Shown piece after piece: positions 34,369 through 43,035 of a DNA stretch of 64,000 nt (position 1 is its first letter; each line of letters opens with the position of its first letter). The stretch is from positions 320,086-384,085 of the forward strand of contig NZ_NSKH01000003.1 in assembly GCF_003144095.1 (NCBI RefSeq). The letters are read 5' to 3'. The position numbers and the translations under genes were made by a program. Origin of the DNA: Streptomyces sp. ICBB 8177. Lineage in GTDB: Bacteria; Actinomycetota; Actinomycetes; Streptomycetales; Streptomycetaceae. Under the pieces are notes generated by a model, which saw only the letters and a program-made list of their open reading frames with translations, ran no database searches and was not told where the DNA came from.

Positions 34369-36198
34369 TCACGCGTCGGCGGCCGGCGCGCCCAGCATCT
34401 CCGCGATGCGCTCCGGTGCCACCGGCCGCGAGTAGAACCACCCCTGACCGGTGTCGCAGCCGATGCGCCGCAGCCGTTCCGCCTGCTCCGCGCTCTCCAC
34501 GCACTCCGCCGTCACCGTCAGGCCCAGCCGGTGGGCGAGTTCGACCAGCGCGACCACGATCGTCTCGTCGGCCGGGTTGGGGTGCTCGGGGTCGCGGAAG
34601 CCGCGCACGAACGATCCGTCCAGCTTCAGCGCGGCCACCGGGAGCCGGCTCAGATAGGCCAGGTTGGAGTAGCCGGTGCCGAAGTCGTCGATGGCGATGC
34701 GCACGCCCATCTCGTGCAGGGCGTGCAGGGCCTGCAACGGGCGGCCCGCCGACCCCATCACCGCCGACTCCGTCAGCTCCAACTGGAGCAGTTCAGGCGG
34801 CAGTCCGGTGTCGTCCAGGATTCCGGCGACGTCCGCCACCAGGTCGGAGTCCCACACCTGACGCACCGCGACGTTCACGCTGACCGAGATCGGCTCGTCC
34901 GGGTGGTCCTTCTGCCAGACCCGGGCCCGGCGGCACGACTCCGCCAGCACCCAGCGGCCCAACTGCACGATGGCGCCGTTCTCCTCGGCCAGCCCGATGA
35001 AGCGGTTCGGCGCCAGCAGCCCGAACTGCGGGTGGTCCCAGCGCACCAGCGCCTCGACGCCGCGCAGCGCCCCGCCGTCCAGCGCCACCAGCGGCTGGTA
35101 CTCCAGCCTGAACTCCCCGCGTTCCACGGCCTGCCGCAGGGTGCTGGACAGCGCCTGGCGGGTCATCCGGTGCGCGTTGCGCTCGGGGTCGAACAGCGCC
35201 CAGCGCGCCTTGCCGTCCGCCTTGGCCCAGTACAGCGTGGTGTCCGCGGCCTGCATCAGGCCGGTCGGCGAGGTGCCCGCGGCCGGGCGCTCCACCACGC
35301 CGATGCTGGCGGAGACCGCGAGCCGGTGGCCGTCGAGGTCGAACGGCCTTTGCAGCGCGGCCAGTACGGCGTCGGCCAGCGCGGTCGTCTGCTCGGTGCC
35401 GTCCGACTCCTCGACCAGCAGCGCGAACTCGTCGCCGCCCAGCCGGGCCACCAGATGACCGCCCTCCGCCACGCAGGCCAGCAGCCGTCCGGCCACCGCG
35501 AACAGCAGCCGGTCGCCGATCGCGTGGCCCAGGGTGTCGTTGACCGCCTTGAAGCCGTCCAGGTCCAGGTAGCAGATGCCCACCCGCTCGGGCCCGGGGG
35601 AACGCAGGGCGGCGCCGAGCCGTTCGAAGAACAGGGCGCGATTCGGCAGCCGGGTCACCGGGTCGTGCATCTGCAAGTGCCGCAGCCGGGCGGCGAGTTC
35701 ACGCTGCTCGCTGACGTCCTCGACGGACAGCAGCGCGGCCCCGGCCTGGGTCGCCGCCTCGCCGGCGCCGGGGGAATCCTGCCGCAGCGCGTCGAGCGTC
35801 ACCTCGGCCCACAGGGCCTGGCCGCCGGGGTGCTTGAGCCGGCAGGTGCAGCGCAGCCGCTCCCGGCCGCCGCGCAACACGTCGTGGTAGGCGTCCCGGA
35901 CGCGCTCGTCCCCGCCGAGCCCCACCAGGTCGGCGGCGCGGCGGTCGGCGAGCCGGTCGGGGTCGGCGCCGAGCAGAGAGCCCAGCGCGGGATTGGCGGC
36001 CAGCAGCCGTCCGTCGCGGTCGACCAGGGCCATCGCGGTGCGCGCGGCGTTGAACGCGGCGTGGTAGTCGCGCAGTCGCGGCCCGGGCGGGCCGCCGCGA
36101 CCGGGAGGCCTGCCGTCACCGTCGGTCACCGGCGGGGGAGGCGCGGCGGGCTCGCCGGCTCGGCCGACCAAGGGCCCGCCGTCAGCTTGCTCCCGCAT
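34369..36198 (-). CDS. PAS-GGDEF-EAL cyclic-di-GMP enzyme
   Basis: This 609-residue protein has, in order, a disordered Pro/Gly-rich start (1-40), a PAS/PAC region (about 45-165), a GGDEF domain (about 175-335) and an EAL domain (about 345-600). The synthase motif is intact (VARLGGDEFALLVEE), as are substrate-side residues (LDLDGFKAVNDTLGH). The phosphodiesterase side keeps GVEALVRW, ELTESAVM, IDDFGTGYSNL and KLDGSFV. Both activities are therefore possible. In Streptomyces, cyclic-di-GMP controls development through BldD, and CdgA has the same domain order. No membrane segment precedes PAS, so it is cytoplasmic. An 8-bp inverted repeat lies upstream. Confidence 0.95.
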   Translation of the reverse strand: MREQADGGPLVGRAGEPAAPPPPVTDGDGRPPGRGGPPGPRLRDYHAAFNAARTAMALVDRDGRLLAANPALGSLLGADPDRLADRRAADLVGLGGDERVRDAYHDVLRGGRERLRCTCRLKHPGGQALWAEVTLDALRQDSPGAGEAATQAGAALLSVEDVSEQRELAARLRHLQMHDPVTRLPNRALFFERLGAALRSPGPERVGICYLDLDGFKAVNDTLGHAIGDRLLFAVAGRLLACVAEGGHLVARLGGDEFALLVEESDGTEQTTALADAVLAALQRPFDLDGHRLAVSASIGVVERPAAGTSPTGLMQAADTTLYWAKADGKARWALFDPERNAHRMTRQALSSTLRQAVERGEFRLEYQPLVALDGGALRGVEALVRWDHPQFGLLAPNRFIGLAEENGAIVQLGRWVLAESCRRARVWQKDHPDEPISVSVNVAVRQVWDSDLVADVAGILDDTGLPPELLQLELTESAVMGSAGRPLQALHALHEMGVRIAIDDFGTGYSNLAYLSRLPVAALKLDGSFVRGFRDPEHPNPADETIVVALVELAHRLGLTVTAECVESAEQAERLRRIGCDTGQGWFYSRPVAPERIAEMLGAPAADA

Positions 36199-36558
36199 CG
36201 CAGTCGTCTCACACAGTCGGTCGTACGGAGGTCCCGGGAAACCATGAGAGCGGTTTCCCGCGCGGAAATGTGGCGATCATAGAGGTTCGCGACGGCTCTG
36301 AGCCACCGTCATCGTGGTGATTCTCGGCACGCGGGAGCACCCGCGGGGCGCGTTGACCGATCTTGCGCCGATCCCGCACGCCTTGGCGCCCCGCTGATCC
36401 GATGTGACCGTTCCCGACCGGTGCTCACGGTACGTGATGTCCGGGCCTGGTGTTGTGCCGACGACACGAGCGGACTATCAGAACAGGGCATAAGAGGATG
36501 AACTGCCTCAGGGTGGGTCAGGTCAGCGAAGTGACCCGATCCCGTCCGGGGAGGTCGT
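36199..36558. promoter_or_regulatory. 360-bp divergent intergenic region with an inverted repeat
   Basis: The region separates the GGDEF/EAL gene from the metalloprotease pair and contains no gene I can support. GGGAAACC (36236-36243) and GGTTTCCC (36252-36259) form a perfect 8-bp inverted repeat 40-60 bp upstream of the GGDEF/EAL start, a plausible operator. Promoters for both directions must lie here. Confidence 0.55.
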
Positions 36559-37998
36559 GTGCGAGGCGGCGCGTACGGAGGTGCCTTCGGCGACGCCGCC
36601 GAACGGCACGCCGACGGGGTCGGCGGCGGCGAAGGCCTCGGGGAAGGGGGCAGCCACTTCGGAGAAGGAGGCGGGGGCCTCGGGGACGGAGGCAGCCACT
36701 TCGGGGATGGCGGCGCCGGCCCGGGGGACGGGGGCGGGAACGCCTTCGAGGGGTCCGGGCCGTACCCCCTGCGCAGGGTGGCGGCGCTCGCCGTGGGCTT
36801 CCTCGCGCTGGTCGCCTGGGGGCTGGCCGCCGGGCCCGCGCAGGCCGCGTCCGCCAACGGCCCGTGCGCGCTGGCGGCGACCGGCGCCCGGCACTCCGAG
36901 GGCCTGTCCGCCTGGAACGCCGCCTACCCGCGTCCGCTGGGCGAGGTGAACGCGGTGATGTTCTTCCTGTCCTTCCCCGACCACACCCCGGACGTCACCA
37001 CCGCCACCCTCGCCGCCGACCACTTCCCCGCCACCACCGAGTACTTCGACCGTGCTTCGTACGGCCGCTTCCGGCTGCGCCCCCGCATCACGCGCCGCTG
37101 GTACCGGATGCCGCGGCCCTCCACCGCGTACGGCATCGCCCGCGCCTGGAGCCCGGCCGCGCGCGCCCGCTACATCCGCGACGCGCTGGCGCTGGCCGGC
37201 CGGGGCGGCGACCTGCGCCGCGTCCCGGTGGTCTACCTGGTCGCCGACCCGGACGCGCCGGGCGTGGACTCGGACGCGACCAAGGTCGTCAGCTTCGACC
37301 AGCCGCTGCGGGCCGGCGGCACGTCGCTCAAGAGCGTCGTCACCGTCTTCGAGCGCCACCCGCCCGACCCCAACGTCCTCGCCCACGAGACCAACCACGT
37401 CTTCGACCTGCCCGACCTCTACCGCCAGCCACCCGCCGCGCCCGGGGGAGGCAGCGCGGGCGACGCGGCCGCCGACTCCTGGGACGCCCAGGTCGGCGAC
37501 TGGGACCTCATGGGCAGCCAGTTCGGCCTGGCGCCCGACCTGTTCGCCTGGCACCGCTGGAAGTACGGCTGGATCGACCGCTCCCAGGTCGCCTGCGTGG
37601 ACCACCCCGGCACGAGGACCACCCGCACGCTCACCCCGGTCGAGACGGCGGGCGGCACGAAGCTGGTTGTGGTGCGCACCAGCGCCACCTCCGCGCTGGC
37701 CGTCGAGGCCAGGGCGCAGCGCGGCAACGACGTCACCGCCTGCCGCGAGGGCGTCCTGCTCTACGAGGTGCGCAGCGACGTGGACACCGGCGAGGGCCCG
37801 ATCCGGGTCCTGGACGGCCATCCGCGCACCGGCGCGTGCTACGGCGCCTCGGTGCGCCCCCAGCTGGCGGACGCCCCGCTGGCCGCGGGGGAGTCGTACG
37901 CGTACCGCTTCGGCCCGTCGGCGCACGAGACGGTGGACGTGCGGGTGGACGCGCGCACCGCGGCCGGCGACTGGCGGGTGACGGTGGTGGAGCCGTGA
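36559..37998 (+). CDS. Secreted M6-like zinc metalloprotease, glycine-rich N-terminus
   Basis: This 479-residue protein begins at GTG 36559 behind GGGGAGG. Residues 1-67 are strikingly Gly-rich (repeats such as GDGGSHFGDGG). A hydrophobic segment (VAALAVGFLALVAWGLAAGP) follows, ending in AQAAS as a signal or anchor. The mature part contains VLAHETNHVFDLPDLY, a HExxH zinc motif with the downstream Asp typical of the M6 (immune inhibitor A) family, and a Met-turn-like WDLMGSQFG. It is a close paralogue of the next gene, which overlaps it by GTGA. A long cytoplasmic Gly-rich tail before the signal is unusual. The protease is probably extracellular or surface-attached; substrate unknown. Confidence 0.85.
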   Translation: MRGGAYGGAFGDAAERHADGVGGGEGLGEGGSHFGEGGGGLGDGGSHFGDGGAGPGDGGGNAFEGSGPYPLRRVAALAVGFLALVAWGLAAGPAQAASANGPCALAATGARHSEGLSAWNAAYPRPLGEVNAVMFFLSFPDHTPDVTTATLAADHFPATTEYFDRASYGRFRLRPRITRRWYRMPRPSTAYGIARAWSPAARARYIRDALALAGRGGDLRRVPVVYLVADPDAPGVDSDATKVVSFDQPLRAGGTSLKSVVTVFERHPPDPNVLAHETNHVFDLPDLYRQPPAAPGGGSAGDAAADSWDAQVGDWDLMGSQFGLAPDLFAWHRWKYGWIDRSQVACVDHPGTRTTRTLTPVETAGGTKLVVVRTSATSALAVEARAQRGNDVTACREGVLLYEVRSDVDTGEGPIRVLDGHPRTGACYGASVRPQLADAPLAAGESYAYRFGPSAHETVDVRVDARTAAGDWRVTVVEP

Positions 37999-39263
37999 TA
38001 CTTGGGGGCGGGGGCGGGGGCGGGGGCGGGGGCGGTGCGGGCGGCGCGTGGCGCCGGGTGCGCACGAGGGTGGTGCTGCTGGTCGGCGTGCTCGCGGTGG
38101 TGGCGGCCTGCGCGGTGGGGGTGGAGACGGTGGCGTCCGGGGCACCGGCGGCCGCGCCGCCCGGCCGGCCCTGCGCGTTGCGGGCGGTGCCGGGCGTGGA
38201 GATGTCCGAGGGCTTCCCGGCCACCCGGAGCAGCCAGTACGCGCGCTCCACGGGCGTGCTGCGGGCGCTGACGCTGTTCATCGACTTCCCCGACGCGCCG
38301 GCCCAGGAGTCGGCGAAGGCGCGGTACGACGAGTTCTTCCCGTTCGTCCAGCAGTGGTACGCCCGCGCCTCGTACGGCAGGCTGCGCTACGAACCGGTGC
38401 CGGTGCTGCGGTGGTTCAGGATGCCGCGCCCGTTCTCCGCGTACGGGATCACCCGCGGCTACGGGTGGCCGGTGCACCGGGCGATGATGCGGGACCTGGC
38501 GGCGGTCGTGGGGCGGACGGTGGACTTCCGGGGCTACGACCTCGTCAACGTCATAGCGGCCCCCAACGCGGGCCCGCCCGCCGACCGCACGGTGCTGTCG
38601 GTCACCTGGACCGGCGGCAACGCGGCCACCACGGAGAACGGCACGCACCTGGACCGCGTCTCGGTGATCTACGGTCGCGACCAGGCAGGCCCCCGGGTCC
38701 TGGCGCACGAGAACGGTCACATCCTGGGCCTGCCCGACCTGTACGCGGTCGACGACTTCGCCCGTACGGACACGCTGGCCGGGCAGTGGGACACGATGTC
38801 GCTGGACTGGGGCCTACAGGGCGAGCCGCTGGCCTGGCACAAGTGGCGCATGGGCTGGCTGACCGACGCGCAGGTGGCCTGCGTCAGCCGTCCCGGCACC
38901 CGGGAGGTGGCGCTGTCCCCGCTGGAAGTGCCCGGGGGACGCAAGGCGGTGGTCGTGCCGTTCGGCAGGACGACGGCGTACGTGGTGGAGGCCCGCAGGG
39001 CCCTGGGCAACGACGCGCAGGCCTGCACGGAAGGCGTCCTGATCTACCGAGTCCGCACGGACGTCCCCTCGGGCGGAGGCCCCGTCCACCTGATGGACGC
39101 CCACCCGAGGACGGCAGCGTGCGCGTACAGCAGCAGTGCGTTCAATTCCCTGAACGACGCGCCGTACGGGGTGGGTTCGACGTTCACAACGAAGGGTTTG
39201 GCGGTGAGGGTGCTGGCGCGTAACGCGGAGGGAGGGTGGACGGTGAGGGTGGGGAGGGGGTGA
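37995..39263 (+). CDS. Secreted M6-like zinc metalloprotease, second of tandem pair
   Basis: This 422-residue protein starts at GTG 37995, overlapping the previous stop by GTGA, so translation is coupled. An 11-Gly run opens the protein, followed by RRVRTRVV and a hydrophobic signal-like stretch (LLVGVLAVVAACAVGV). The catalytic region reads VLAHENGHILGLPDLY (HExxH and downstream Asp), and the Met-turn candidate is WDTMSLDWG. Order and spacing of motifs match its upstream neighbour (RMPRP.SAYGI, WHKWRMGW versus WHRWKYGW), indicating gene duplication. The Cys of AVAACAV might be a lipobox variant, but the signal is not a clear lipoprotein type. Confidence 0.85.
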   Translation: MILGGGGGGGGGGGAGGAWRRVRTRVVLLVGVLAVVAACAVGVETVASGAPAAAPPGRPCALRAVPGVEMSEGFPATRSSQYARSTGVLRALTLFIDFPDAPAQESAKARYDEFFPFVQQWYARASYGRLRYEPVPVLRWFRMPRPFSAYGITRGYGWPVHRAMMRDLAAVVGRTVDFRGYDLVNVIAAPNAGPPADRTVLSVTWTGGNAATTENGTHLDRVSVIYGRDQAGPRVLAHENGHILGLPDLYAVDDFARTDTLAGQWDTMSLDWGLQGEPLAWHKWRMGWLTDAQVACVSRPGTREVALSPLEVPGGRKAVVVPFGRTTAYVVEARRALGNDAQACTEGVLIYRVRTDVPSGGGPVHLMDAHPRTAACAYSSSAFNSLNDAPYGVGSTFTTKGLAVRVLARNAEGGWTVRVGRG

Positions 39264-39505
39264 GGTTGTTCTTTGCGGGGGTGGGCGTGCGTGCGGGAGG
39301 GGCGAGGGCGGGTCGCGGGTTCGGGCGCAGGGGGCTGGGTTTGCGTGCGGGAGGGAGCGATGGCGGGGGCCTCAGGCGCGGGGGTGCAGGGGCGGAGCCC
39401 CCGCTTTCGGGGGGAGAGGTGGAGCCCCGCGGGGCCACTGGCAGGACCTGTGGGCGGGTGGGTGGGCAGCGAAACCCCAACCACACCCACCCCCGAACGC
39501 AAGAA
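39264..39505. other. Intergenic stretch without a supported gene
   Basis: The 242 bp between the second metalloprotease and the tRNA-Lys terminator are G-rich, with simple repeats of GTGCGGGAGG type. Open frames pass through but have no start context or coding signature. I see no promoter or hairpin here. Confidence 0.5.
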
Positions 39506-39530
39506 GGCCACCCCCGCCGAGGGGGTGGCC
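39506..39530 (-). terminator. Terminator of the second tRNA-Lys
   Basis: GGCCACCCCC and its complement GGGGGTGGCC form a perfect 10-bp stem with a GCCGA loop, six bases beyond the tRNA 3' end in its direction of transcription. Confidence 0.85.
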
Positions 39531-39536
39531 GTAACG

Positions 39537-39609
<73 letters not shown>

Positions 39610-39625
39610 TCACCAACGTCGTAGA

Positions 39626-40309
39626 TCATACCCGATCCGCCCCGGCCCCCCGCGCCGCGTCGTCGTGGCCCTCCGTGCCGCGGCTCCCCGCGTCAACTCG
39701 CCCCCGGAGCCCGTCCACGATCAGCCTGACCCCGGAGGCGAACGCCGCGTCCCTGTCCGGCGGCGTCCCCTCCCGCGCCCAGCGGCTGAGCAGCGGGTAC
39801 GCCGCCAGGTCGGCCGTGGGGTCCCCGACGCCGCCGACCGCCTGCTCCTGCATCACGAACCCCGTGACGTAGCTGGTGACCGTGTCCCCGAAGTGCGCCG
39901 CCAGCGCCAGCGGCACGCCCGCCGCCGTGAGCAGCGCCAGCCCGTCCTCCGCCGCCCGCAGCGCGGACCGCCCGAGGGGGGTGTACGTGGCGACCAGCCG
40001 AGCACCGTCCCGGTGCGCGAGCAGCGCCCGCCGCATCCCGTGAGCGAACGCGGTCACGTCCTCGGCCCAGTCGCCCGAGGCCGAGGGCGCGGGCGAGACC
40101 GACGCCGGTGTGGGCGCTGCGAACGCCTCGTCCATCACGCGTTCGGCCATCGCGCCCAGCAGTTCCCGCTTGTCCTTGACGTGCCAGTAGAGCGCGCCGG
40201 GCTGAACGCCGAGCCGGGCGGTCAGCGCCCGGGTGGTGAGCTTGTCGAGCCCGACCTCGTCGAGCAGAGCGAGCCCCGCGTCGATCACCGTCTCGCGCCG
40301 CAGTGGCAT
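39626..40309 (-). CDS. TetR-family regulator (TetR class C-terminal domain)
   Basis: This 227-residue regulator has an N-terminal HTH (ETVIDAGLALLDEVGLDKLT, then TRALTARLGVQPGALYWHVK, DKRELL), typical of TetR class regulators. The C-terminal effector domain contains FAHGMRRALLAHRDGARLVA and FGDTVTSYVTGFVMQE. It diverges from an alpha/beta hydrolase gene, and two adjacent near-palindromic 15-mers lie between them (40357-40386), the expected operators. It probably represses itself and the hydrolase until a small hydrophobic ligand binds. Confidence 0.94.
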   Translation of the reverse strand: MPLRRETVIDAGLALLDEVGLDKLTTRALTARLGVQPGALYWHVKDKRELLGAMAERVMDEAFAAPTPASVSPAPSASGDWAEDVTAFAHGMRRALLAHRDGARLVATYTPLGRSALRAAEDGLALLTAAGVPLALAAHFGDTVTSYVTGFVMQEQAVGGVGDPTADLAAYPLLSRWAREGTPPDRDAAFASGVRLIVDGLRGRVDAGSRGTEGHDDAARGAGADRV

Positions 40310-40356
40310 GCTCGCGCTCCCTTCCTTCTTGACGGGGCCCAGCGTACCGGCCTAAC

Positions 40357-40386
40357 TTGAGCAGTGTTCAATTGAGCGTTGTTCAA
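40357..40386. promoter_or_regulatory. Tandem TetR-type operators
   Basis: TTGAGCAGTGTTCAA (40357-40371) and TTGAGCGTTGTTCAA (40372-40386) are two abutting copies of a near-palindromic 15-mer (consensus TTGAgCAnTGTTCAA). They lie 48 bp from the TetR start and 52 bp from the hydrolase start, so one bound regulator array could control both promoters. Confidence 0.8.
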
Positions 40387-40437
40387 GTCGGGGTGCGACG
40401 GCGAGGCGCCGGAGCATCCGGAAACGGGGGAATCCGC

Positions 40438-41376
40438 ATGCGAGCGACCACACCGGTCCAGAAACCCGCAGGTCAAGAAGGCGGCGGCAAGCAGCCCGGC
40501 CCCGCCTTCCCGCCTCTGCCCGACGCCCCCGCCTGGCAGCCCCCGCCGCCCGGCGCAGCCCACCGCCTCCTCGCCGGTGCGCTCCCCACGTACTACGAAC
40601 GCTGGGGCGGCGACGGCCACAGCAGCGAGGAGCGGCCGCCCGTGCTGCTCCTGCACGGCGGCGGGACCGGCGCGTTCAGCTGGTGGGGCCAGGCGCCCGC
40701 GCTCGCCGAGCGGTACGACGTCTACGTGCCGGAGCGGCGCGGGCACGCGCGCACGCCGGACGCCGACGGCCCGATCTCGTACGAGGCGATGGCCGACGAC
40801 ACCGCCGCGTTCATGGTGGCGGCGGGTTTGCGGACCGCCCGTGTCGTCGGCTGGAGCGATGGCGCGACGGTGGCCCTCCACCTCGCGCTGCGCCACCCTG
40901 AGCTGGTCGAACGGCTGGTGGTGATCGGCGGCGGAGTGACCCGGGAGGGCGCCACGCCCGCCGCCGACGCGCTGATCCACGACGACGCCTCGCGCGAGTT
41001 GCTGGCCGGGATGTTCGCCCCGCAGTACGAGCCGCTGTCGCCGGACGGCCCCGCGCACTTCCCGGTGGTCTTCGCCAAACTGCTGCGGATGTGGCGGGCG
41101 GGCACCGGCATCGAGCTCGCCGACCTCGCCCGGATCACCGTGCCGGTGCTGGTGATGCAGGGGGACGACGACGGGGTGCGGGTCGAGCACAGCGCCGAGA
41201 TGGTGGCCGCGCTGCCGGACGCGCAGCTCGCGGTGGTCCCCGGCACGTCGCACGCGTTGCCCCTGGAGAAGCCCGCCCTGGTCGCCGGGCTGCTGCTGGA
41301 CTTCCTCGGCGAGGACCGCGAGGCGCGCCCGGCGAAGATGATGCCGCTCGGCGTGAAGTCGCCAGGACGCGGCTGA
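40438..41376 (+). CDS. Alpha/beta-fold hydrolase
   Basis: This 312-residue alpha/beta hydrolase opens the fold with VLLLHGGGTGAFSWWGQAPA (oxyanion HGG motif). The nucleophile is Ser in VVGWSDGATVA (GxSxG type), the acid probably the Asp of MQGDDDGV, and the base His in GTSHALPLEKP. The first 60 residues are Pro/Gly/Gln-rich and do not fit the fold, so a later start cannot be excluded, but the ATG at 40438 has a GGGGGAA ribosome site. It diverges from a TetR gene with shared operators and is probably its main target. Substrate unknown. Confidence 0.9.
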   Translation: MRATTPVQKPAGQEGGGKQPGPAFPPLPDAPAWQPPPPGAAHRLLAGALPTYYERWGGDGHSSEERPPVLLLHGGGTGAFSWWGQAPALAERYDVYVPERRGHARTPDADGPISYEAMADDTAAFMVAAGLRTARVVGWSDGATVALHLALRHPELVERLVVIGGGVTREGATPAADALIHDDASRELLAGMFAPQYEPLSPDGPAHFPVVFAKLLRMWRAGTGIELADLARITVPVLVMQGDDDGVRVEHSAEMVAALPDAQLAVVPGTSHALPLEKPALVAGLLLDFLGEDREARPAKMMPLGVKSPGRG

Positions 41377-41435
41377 GGGCGGGGCGATCAAGGGACCACG
41401 GGGCCACGGGACCACGCAGGTCAGGAAATGACGGA

Positions 41436-41463
41436 GGCGCCTCACCCGAAGAGGTGAGACGCC
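41436..41463 (-). terminator. Terminator of the third tRNA-Lys
   Basis: GGCG-CCTCACC and GGTGAG-ACGCC pair with one bulge around a CGAAGA-type loop. The hairpin is 26 bp past the tRNA 3' end in its direction and may also end the hydrolase transcript from the other side. Confidence 0.65.
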
Positions 41464-41488
41464 CAGGTCAACGGCCTTGCCGTGATGG

Positions 41489-41561
<73 letters not shown>

Positions 41562-41640
41562 CCGGCCAACGTCGAAGACCTTAGCATCCTGTTCCGGCCC
41601 AGGAAAAATCGACAAGTGCGCAGGCCCGGGCAGGCGCGGC

Positions 41641-42282
41641 TCAGGCCGGAGCGGTCCCTTCCGCCCGGGCCGCGCGCAGGCACGCCCACAGCAGGACCGC
41701 GGCCCCCGGCAGCCACGGATCGCGCACCCCGGGCGCCACCAGCCAGCGTGACGCGCAGCGCGCCGAGCCGCCCTCACCGTCACCCTCGGCCGTGCCGGAG
41801 GCGGCCGGCGGGTCGGGGACCAGCGGCGGCACGGTCACCGCGTCGCCCGCGCCGTGGCACAGCGGCCGGGGCACCAGCTCGCCCCACTCCTCCCACGACA
41901 GCAGCGACGGCAGCCGGTCGGCGGTGCCGGGCTCGGCGAAGACCAGGACGCGGTTGTGGTGGAGGGCGACGGGACCGCAGCCCGGCCCGGCCGTCCACAG
42001 CCGCTCCAGCATCCGGCGGCCGAACAGCGCGGGCAGGTTGACCACGTCGAACGCCGTGCCGCACGGCAGCACGCTCGGCGCCGAGGGCCGGGCCGACCAC
42101 AGCGCCTTGACGCTGCGGGGGAAGGCGCTGGCGGAGGCGAGCCACTCGGCGCCGTCGACCGTGACGTACTCGGAGTGCAGCGCCGCGTCGGCCTGCCACA
42201 GGTCGAGCCCCGGTGCGCCGGGGCGGCGGGGATCGGTGGGCCGTACGTCACTGTTCCGGATGTCCCAGGTCATGTCGGTCAT
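41641..42282 (-). CDS. Primase-polymerase (prim-pol)-like N-terminal domain protein
   Basis: This 213-residue protein resembles Streptomyces proteins annotated as bifunctional DNA primase/polymerase, from features such as SASAFPRSVKALWSARP, PSVLPCGTAFDVVNLPALFG, VLVFAEPGTADRLPSLLSWE and CHGAGDAVTVPP. The family catalytic triad (DxD and His) is not clear, so it may be a degenerate, non-catalytic member. The ATG at 42282 is preferred over one 24 bp upstream because a TAGATGT -10-like box lies just before it, which would make a leaderless mRNA. It stands beside DNA-processing genes on the same strand but is separated from them by 215 bp. Confidence 0.65.
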   Translation of the reverse strand: MTDMTWDIRNSDVRPTDPRRPGAPGLDLWQADAALHSEYVTVDGAEWLASASAFPRSVKALWSARPSAPSVLPCGTAFDVVNLPALFGRRMLERLWTAGPGCGPVALHHNRVLVFAEPGTADRLPSLLSWEEWGELVPRPLCHGAGDAVTVPPLVPDPPAASGTAEGDGEGGSARCASRWLVAPGVRDPWLPGAAVLLWACLRAARAEGTAPA

Positions 42283-42497
42283 GGCAGATACATCTACCGG
42301 CGGCATGGTTCCGGTTGCCCGGATCGCCGGAAATCGGGACAGCCCGGGGCCTGCGGCGGTACCCTGCCCGCATATGCCACCGGCCCATGATGCCCGTGCA
42401 TTCGCGTGTGCGTCCGCCGGTGCGAAGGCCCGTGCCGCTGCACGTGCATCAGCGAAGCGACAGGCCTGACCCGCCGTGGCGTGAGAGGGCGCGGAGG

Positions 42498-42869
42498 TCA
42501 GTCGACCGCCGGGCGCTGCCGGAGGAGATCGGTGCCGAACTCGATCATGCGCTGCGCGTAGTCCTGCGACCAGTCCGCCCGCCGGGCGATCGACTCCACC
42601 GTCGCGCGGTCGAAGCGCTTGGGGTCGGCGAGCTGCGCGGCCGCCATCGCCTGGAACTCGGTGGCCCGGTCGGCCGCCGCCCGGAACGCGAGCGCCAGTT
42701 CGGTGGAACGCTCCAGCAGCTCACCCGGGTCGTCCATCGACTCCAGGTCGAAGAAGTGCTCCGGATCGTCCGCGGCGGCCTCGGGCTCGAAGAGCAGCGG
42801 CGCGGGCCGCATCCTGGGCCGGCCCGCCGCCGTGTCCGGCGTCTGCTGAGCCGAGTTCGGCTCGGACAT
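42498..42869 (-). CDS. Small conserved hypothetical protein
   Basis: This 123-residue acidic protein has a disordered N-terminal third (SEPNSAQQTPDTAAGRPRMR) and an alpha-helical remainder (DPGELLERSTELALAFRAAA, then ATVESIARRADWSQDYAQRM, IEFGTDLL). The helical part suggests a coiled or helical-bundle adaptor; it lacks membrane segments. It lies 166 bp downstream of the SF1 helicase gene on the same strand and may belong to the same functional group. I do not recognise a named family. Confidence 0.72.
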   Translation of the reverse strand: MSEPNSAQQTPDTAAGRPRMRPAPLLFEPEAAADDPEHFFDLESMDDPGELLERSTELALAFRAAADRATEFQAMAAAQLADPKRFDRATVESIARRADWSQDYAQRMIEFGTDLLRQRPAVD

Positions 42870-43035
42870 CTACCTACCTCCAGGTTGTGGACCGTCATCC
42901 ATTGTCCCGCACCCGCGCAAGCCCCCGAAGGCTCGCGGCCCCGGCGGCCCGCCGACTCATCCCGGCGGACCCGGTGCTCCCCCGGCCGGGCCGGCGCCGC
43001 ACGGGCCGCCTGCCGGGCAGACGGAGGTGTGGGGG

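Noticed and set aside
36450-36558. Upstream extension of the first metalloprotease in another frame
   Set aside because: The extension reads Arg-rich nonsense; the GTG at 36559 has a proper ribosome site and opens the frame with the zinc motif.
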